A program made the position numbers and the translations under genes. A DNA stretch of 64,000 nt from Macrotrachela quadricornifera (taxonomy: Eukaryota > Rotifera > Eurotatoria > Philodinida > Philodinidae). This document shows positions 58,379-64,000 of the stretch, one piece after another. The notes below the pieces were generated by a model that worked only from the letters and a program-made list of their open reading frames with translations, was not told the DNA's origin and did no database searches. The stretch covers positions 295,739 to 359,738 of the forward strand of contig JAJEKB010021384.1 of the NCBI GenBank assembly GCA_022393335.1, read 5' to 3'. Every line of letters begins with the position of its first letter. Position 1 is the stretch's first letter.

Positions 58379-58897
58379 TAGAAACCTTTTAGTGTCGAAC
58401 TTATGAAGACTTGAGAAATTTTATGCTTTTTTTGACACAGAAAATAAAGATATTAGGAATTCGAATATTGAGTAAAATACTTTCTTTTCATGTTCTTATA
58501 TGGTTCGATAGAGCTCGTCGAGCTCTACAAAAGTGTATATGCTAAGATTCTTTTAAGCCATTTTTTTTGAGGTAAAAAAATTCAAAAATGATTTGCAAAA
58601 TCCTAAAAAATGTTTAAAAAATTGGTTTTTTTCAAATGGAAGAAAAACACATGATTTTCTTAATAAAAGTAGCTTTTTCATTATTTTAACTAATAAACAC
58701 GCTTGAAAATATACTACTTAGACGCAGTTTTTCACGCTGCATTGAATGAGTATATTTTCAAGCGTGTTTATTAGTTAAAATAATGAAAAAGCTAATTTTT
58801 TTGAGAAAATCATGTGTTTTTCTTCCATTTAAAAAAAACGAATTTTTTAAACATTTATTCTCAAATCTTCATAAGTTCGACACTAAAAGGTTTCTAC
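58379..58897. repeat. Asymmetric palindrome
   Basis: Outer arms share TAGAAACCTTTTAGTGTCGA and ACTTATGAAGA. Inner arms share GGAAGAAAAACACATGATTT and TATTTTCAAGCGTGTTTATT, folding about 58731 with GACGCAG-TTTTTCA-CGCTGC. The left arm is about 190 bases longer because of an insertion at roughly 58430-58600. Confidence 0.75.
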
Positions 58898-59571
58898 AGG
58901 GTGTAAAATAACCATTACACCCCTCTCTATAACTTAAACTATAAACCATATCACGAAGTGTTTTATATCAAATTAAAGCGCATGAAAAACTGGATTTATG
59001 AGTGAAATTAGAGCGATAATTACCTATGACATTATCAAAATACCTTGAAATTTCTTGAGTTCCATACGAAAATGCACTTGTATTTTATAATTTTCATTCT
59101 TCATATAAATATTTTCACCAAAATAATAGCAGATTCGTAATTTCCATCGAAAACTGCATCTCTATATATGTAATTTGTATACTTTTTACGAAAAAAAGTT
59201 CTTCGAAAATTTCTGGAAGGAACGTATTTAATGCTTGAAACATATGCTCCCTAGCACTTTTTGAAAAACTTTTTTTCGTGAAAAGTATACTATTTACATA
59301 TATATATAGATGCAGTTTTCGATGGAAATTACGAATCTGCTATTATTTTGGTGAAAATATTTATATGAAGAATGAAAATCATAAAATACAAGTGCATTTT
59401 CGTATGGAACTCAAGAAATTTCAAGGTATTTTGATAATGTCATAGGTAATTATCGCTCTAATTTCACTCATAAATCCAGTTTTTCATGCGCTTTAATTTG
59501 GTATAAAACACTTTGTGATATCGTTTATAGTTTAAGTTATAGAGGGGGCGTAATGGTTATTTTACACTCTG
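58896..59571. repeat. Near-perfect palindrome, arms about 320 bp
   Basis: It starts ACAGGGTGTAAAATAACC and ends GGTTATTTTACACTCTGTA. Arms match closely throughout (TCTATAACTTAAACTATAAA, TCATAAATCCAGTTTTTCAT and CATTTTCGTATGGAACTCAA in both orientations) around a centre near 59230. The left flank of the neighbouring palindrome (58290-58350) carries a diverged copy of the same TATCAAATTAAAGCGC segment, so the two belong to one family. Confidence 0.85.
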
Positions 59572-59575
59572 TATA

Positions 59576-60186
59576 TCAAGAGTAAAGTACATTATTCAAG
59601 TAGATGTGCAGCAGGCCTTGAAATGAGCTAACGGCCCCAGCGTCATATCCGAATTCAATGTATTTTGAATCTGCCATAAACAATTCAAATTACTGAAAAG
59701 TTTACGAAAGAAAAAAATATTCGAGTCTTACATTGAAATATTTTAAAAATAACATAACAATATCTTAAAGTAATTGTATGTCTCGACTATATACTTAATT
59801 TTGTAATATATTAATTACTATGAGAATATGATTGACACAAGAAATGTGTTGAAAACAAACCGTCCTCGATAATTATCGCTACAAATGACAGTTTATTCAA
59901 GTCTTAAACTTTAATTCACCGATAACTCATTTGCCTCCCCCTGTTGTTAGATTTACTACAGTAAATGTCTTTTCCAGGGAATTTGTGCATATAATTGTTT
60001 TCTCAATAATTCGAGAACAAAAATATATAAAAGCCTACGTTTTTAGTCATTGCACACAGGACCTTTTAGGATACTCGAAAAAGATTGACAGAATGTGTAA
60101 AATGAGAAACAACTATATGGATGAAAGTATCCATCGAATCAAGAAGGCAACAAGTGAGATAAAATTCCATTTCTCATATTTCATAA
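59576..60186. other. Intergenic, no gene seen
   Basis: Small open frames only. Confidence 0.4.
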
Positions 60187-60686
60187 TCTATATATAAAAG
60201 AAGAAATTGTGTCTTCTTTCAGTTTTTTATACATTCGGACACTGCACGACCTAGCCGTACCAAGCTTTTCATAACATACTTTTAGGTCCCGAAGAGAATT
60301 CAGAGGGGGCAAGAATAACCGGCGGGAGGATTAGAGTGAAATTTCACACAGGTTATGATACGTTCCAATTTTGACGAATCTTTGAGAAACTTCAGAGCAT
60401 CTGCTACCGTTGTTAGAATATCCTTCTCTTACTATCACTCTTTTTGTATTGGATGTTAGTATAAAATTTGACAATAGGCATGACTTAAGTGAAAGACACT
60501 CACACTCCACACTATTTGTTGAATTATCCGATTTAAGAATGAACGTAATTGTATGCATGGTGGGACATGCAGTAATAATAGATGACAAGGTCACAAACAA
60601 GCCCTCTTTATGTCTTCTGTCGTTTTCTAACATGCAAAGTTTTCAGCATGGAGATTTCTCGAGCAACGCCGGGTACTATCGTTAGT
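60187..60686 (+). mobile_element. Helitron-like non-autonomous element, copy 2
   Basis: From TCTATATATAAAAGAAG to GCCGGGTACTATCGTTAGT, collinear with copy 1 at 38196-38696 and of almost identical length (about 500 bases), with moderate divergence. The overlapping open frames on both strands follow the repeat and are not genes. Confidence 0.65.
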
Positions 60687-60769
60687 ATAAATATAATTTT
60701 TTTTTACCCATTTCTCTCTGATATGAATGATTTTATGTGGGGCGAAGCATTTCTGCACAAATGAGAACA

Positions 60770-61250
60770 GTTTTCCCATCGACTGATCCAATTATCCACT
60801 ATTGCAGTCGACATGGTCGTTATTCTGATGGACTCGCTCTTAAACTTCATTCTCACAAAATTTTACTTTCATTTATCAGGTATAATACTTCAATCGATAA
60901 TGCAATCGATAAAAACGAATTAACTGAATTGATTAAAACTGTGGTATACAGATACGTTTATGATCAGTATATCAGCACGTACTTTCTTCTTATTACAATC
61001 AATTAGATGGAAGCAATCGATACAGTGATCAACATCCAGAGAGACGCGTCAAAGTTATTAGGAACCAATTCGATACCAATAACGATAAAAAGTTAAGTGA
61101 AATAAAATTTATTGATGCGTATGTACATAATTATTCTCAAAATGGTGCTTTGTGATTTCTTTCTTTTTCATTTATAGATGTACATGGGATAAATGTTTAA
61201 TAAGTTTACCTGCTCCATGTGATAAACAAACTGTATCTAACAACAAATAA
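60770..61250 (+). pseudogene. EF-hand calcium-sensor-like pseudogene
   Basis: The frame opening near 60770 gives a weak EF-hand ending IDKNELTELIKTV (60898-60945). A frameshift near 60965 leads to the frame with HPERRVKVIRNQFDTNNDKK then LSEIKFIDA (61043-61118), a recognisable last EF-hand with D, N, D and K at loop positions. A GTATGT...TATAG intron (61119-61177) then joins in frame to a 23-residue end (CTWDKCLISLPAPC) and a TAA at 61248-61250. The order and the final PAPC resemble neuronal-calcium-sensor or calcineurin-B-type proteins. The N-terminal EF-hands and start are missing, the first loop has lost acidic ligands, and the frameshift indicates decay. Confidence 0.55.
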
Positions 61251-61485
61251 CCTTCTTCTTCACAAGACAGCTTTTAAGTTGAAAGTGTAAATAAATTATA
61301 TCAATCTTCAGTTGTATTACTACACTGTTAGAGTTTAGAGAGAGGATGAATACAATACACGTGGACAAGAAGGGTCTGACACTTATTCTCAACGTTACCA
61401 TGAACCTCGTCGGCATTCACACCATCAAATTTTTTTATTATTACTAGGAGTTAGAATGTGTCATAGAATTCGTTAAATTTGCCTC

Positions 61486-61995
61486 ACGAGGGAACCACCC
61501 GAGGTGCCCAACTCCGTTTTGATTCATTCATATCTCATTCGCGAAGAACTTTGGCCGTTTTACTGAAATTTTCATTGAGAGTCAGGAATTTCTGAGAAAA
61601 TCAAAGTGAAGAGTTTTCACCTGAAATTTTACCTGTAGATAGCTTTAGTAATCACCAGATAGTCCCAGAAATTTCAACGAAAACGAACCTGTCTTCCTCG
61701 AGATATTCAATTTCCAAAAAAAACAGCCGTTCAATATAGAAGAACATAATAATCAATTTCACTTGAAGGTTAAATATCTCGAGAAAGACAGATTCGTTTT
61801 TGTTGAAATTTCTCGGACTATCTGGTGACTTCTAAAGCTATCTACAGGCAAAATTTCGGGTGAAAACTTTTCACTTTAAATTTTTTTAGAAATCCCTGAC
61901 TCTCAATGAAAATTTCAGTAAAGCGGGCAAAGCTCTTCGCGAATGAGATATGAATGAATCTAAACGGAGTTGAGCACCTCGGACGGTTCCCTCGT
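61486..61995. repeat. Foldback element with arms of about 230 bp
   Basis: ACGAGGGAACCACCCGAGGT at 61486 pairs with ACCTCGGACGGTTCCCTCGT ending at 61995. Arms stay paired through GATTCATTCATATCTCATTC, TGAAATTTTCATTGAGAGTC and ATCTCGAGGAAGACAG-like blocks to a centre near 61740. No coding capacity. Confidence 0.85.
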
Positions 61996-64000
61996 CAGAC
62001 ATCACATCAATTGCATTCATAACTCTTTTACGCATCGAGGGCATCGGTGTAACAAAGTGTCAATATACACTTCACCTCACCCTCACTCTCAAGATTGTTT
62101 TTTGTGCTTTCCATCTCATCATTCGTTTTCCAAATTAGAAATAAATGTGTCTCTGATAGTCTAGAAACTTTTACGTCGATAAAAGGTTATCTGATATCTC
62201 AGAATATGATGAAGGGATATAACTGTTGATCAAATAAGCACTGGAAGGATGAGTAAAGTAGTGATGCTTTTTGGTTAATTTTTTTTGTGAATGTCAGTCA
62301 ACCGATACTGGTACAGGTTGTGGATGGTTGAGATTCAGTAGTGAACGATAGAAGTAATGAAGCGAGATAATCAACAATTTGTGTAATTCATCGTCATCAT
62401 CCATGTGCGTCCTCTATATTGTTTGCAATCCGTTCTTTTCTTTAACAAATAGAATAAACACTGCGGTCGTGAAGATTGATTGTGTTGTAGTAACTTCGCA
62501 ACGATGAGTCAAAAAAAAGTCAGATGAATTTTTTTTTGCCTTTTCAATTGTAAGTTTTAGTTTACTGTTAACATTTTCTGACTAAAATAATATTCGTAAG
62601 GGTTTCTTAAAAAACTGACTTTTTGGAATACGAATGATCTAATTCCGTATTTAGTATTAATCTTATGATCAAAAAGACATCTTTAAATTATTTCAATGTC
62701 AATTTGTCTAAAGAAAATGTTCGTTCGATTCTTATCGACAAATTTTTTGCAGACTACTTCTGATTGTCGCGTTTTCTCGAAAGATAATCATTTGTTAATA
62801 TAATAATTTTCCGTTCCACAAGTTCTATATCTCTGGTTAGCATTTGAATCCAAGAAATTATACTGATAATTTCTCTTTTATATTTTAGGCGAAGCAAATG
62901 AATAGTTAGGAGAGTACAGTGTGATGTCGGCTGGTAATTAAATTAGAACAGTACCTATAAAAGTGCTTTCTCTAGAAAAACATGTAGCTTCGGTGACAGA
63001 ATAAAAAAATAATTTTAAATAAAAAAAAGCAACATTACAAAAATTTCAAATTACAACGTTCTTTTCTCTCTTTCTTTTATGCTATAATAAGCGCACCGAC
63101 AATAAATTGAAACAACTTTCGGTATGAGCCAAATGTTATGTTTTTCCAGAATTTATTATATTACTCCTACTCTTTTCAATACACTATTTTTATTGTAAAC
63201 CAATGAATTTTAGTTTTAATTTTTCAAAAATTAAGTCTTAAGGTTGAAACTTTTGCAATAAAAAAACTTGGCATGGCACGCTGTTCAATGTCTCTTACTT
63301 ACCTTATCATCTTGAGTGTGTGGGTAGAAAAAACAGAATGAGATCATTGCACACGCATCCTACACTAGAAGGTGCTTTATTTTTTTATGTATTGTCTAAA
63401 TCAAACATGCGAAATACTTACATAATAAAACGTTTTGACTGTGGAAAAATCTGACGTAAATCAGATTAAATGAATTTGTTTAACAACTAGTTTTAATCGA
63501 TAAAAATGATGTTTTTTTCTTCTATGACTAAGAAATTTTTTTGGAAAAGTAAGAGTACGATTTGAACAGGTCGACTTATCCCAAGACTTAGCTAATACAA
63601 CATGAGTAAAGATTTTTAATTTAATCTATGTTATTGTCATTTTAGATCATTGTTGTTTAGATTATTACAGAAATTTTCTGTTTAATATATAGAAACAGCT
63701 GAGTATAATCGTACACGTTAGATATCGTTGCTTCTCGAATAGTAAACGCTGAGGACATTGTATCTATAAGATTTATTGATATTCGATGAAAACTGCTTAA
63801 AATGGCTCTCATTAAGCCACTCAGATCTTATAAGTCATCGTTTCGAATGTTCGGAATGATCAATGTAATTAGATGATATTCATTGAATGCTGAACATAGT
63901 TACTTCCATCGAGCCATAAGACAGATAGTGGCGTTCGTAAGAAGATTTGAACTAGTTCTCAAAAAATAAATTTTGTAAACTCTTACGAACTCGGGTTGAA
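61996..64000. other. AT-rich, no gene seen
   Basis: No domain, RNA gene or repeat family member recognised in the last 2 kb, apart from an isolated GACTTATCCCAAG box near 63572 similar to the 30.1-30.6 kb minisatellite. Confidence 0.45.

Noticed and set aside
60331..60685. Overlapping open frames on both strands
   Set aside because: Inside the Helitron-like element and not conserved in the copy at 38196-38696.

Overview
The window looks like accessory, transposon-rich DNA from a small invertebrate, most likely a bdelloid rotifer (inference). The grounds are an AT-rich background, very short introns (51, 52, 54, 59 and 67 bp), an ADP-ribosyltransferase fused to kinesin-light-chain-type TPRs, an F-box and ladder-LRR arrangement of the type expanded in bdelloids, a bacterial-looking sulfotransferase, a Hint-domain gene, and Penelope-like, piggyBac, hAT and pogo elements side by side. 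No rRNA, tRNA or CRISPR array was seen.

Genes that look intact: a choline/ethanolamine kinase-like gene (3954-5165, one 51-bp intron), a PAPS-type sulfotransferase (10547-11836), an SLC33A1-type acetyl-CoA transporter on the minus strand (17257-15808, one 52-bp intron), a 60-residue secreted peptide with a clear TATA box (25118-25300), a secreted Cys-rich, possibly GPI-anchored protein (34435-35325), a stand-alone P-loop GTPase (41621-42586) and an ART-TPR protein (47929-50133). Decayed or partial host genes: an unknown ORF (250-846), a Hint/Hedgehog-type autoprocessing domain (31866-31453, minus), a ladder-LRR gene made of 84-bp exons (55947-55137, minus), an F-box gene (57600 to about 56640, minus) and an EF-hand calcium-sensor-like pseudogene (60770-61250).

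Most of the rest is mobile or repetitive. 1-14.7 kb: a foldback element, an envelope-like membrane-protein remnant, a hAT element, a truncated non-LTR retrotransposon and half a piggyBac transposase. 17.5-25 kb: two copies of a long-armed foldback element, the other half of a piggyBac transposase, a Penelope-like element and a palindrome with a hammerhead-like core. 25.3-28.9 kb: a satellite of about 94-bp monomers starting just after the secreted-peptide gene. 30-38.7 kb: a palindromic minisatellite, a second copy of a composite repeat, Helitron-like non-autonomous elements and a well-preserved pogo/Tigger-like transposon with 279-bp inverted repeats. 42.7-45.9 kb: a Tc1/mariner remnant split by a 2.3-kb element built from CCGCGG-centred palindromes. 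52.5-54.6 kb: a complete-ended but decayed piggyBac with TTAA duplications. 58.2-62 kb: three palindromic elements and a second direct copy of the Helitron-like element.

The host genes do not form an operon or shared pathway; they are separate transcription units between transposons. The features most worth follow-up are the CCGCGG palindrome element, the 94-bp satellite beside a secreted-peptide gene, the LRR gene whose exon-plus-intron unit is itself tandemly repeated, and the PLE-associated ribozyme-like palindrome.
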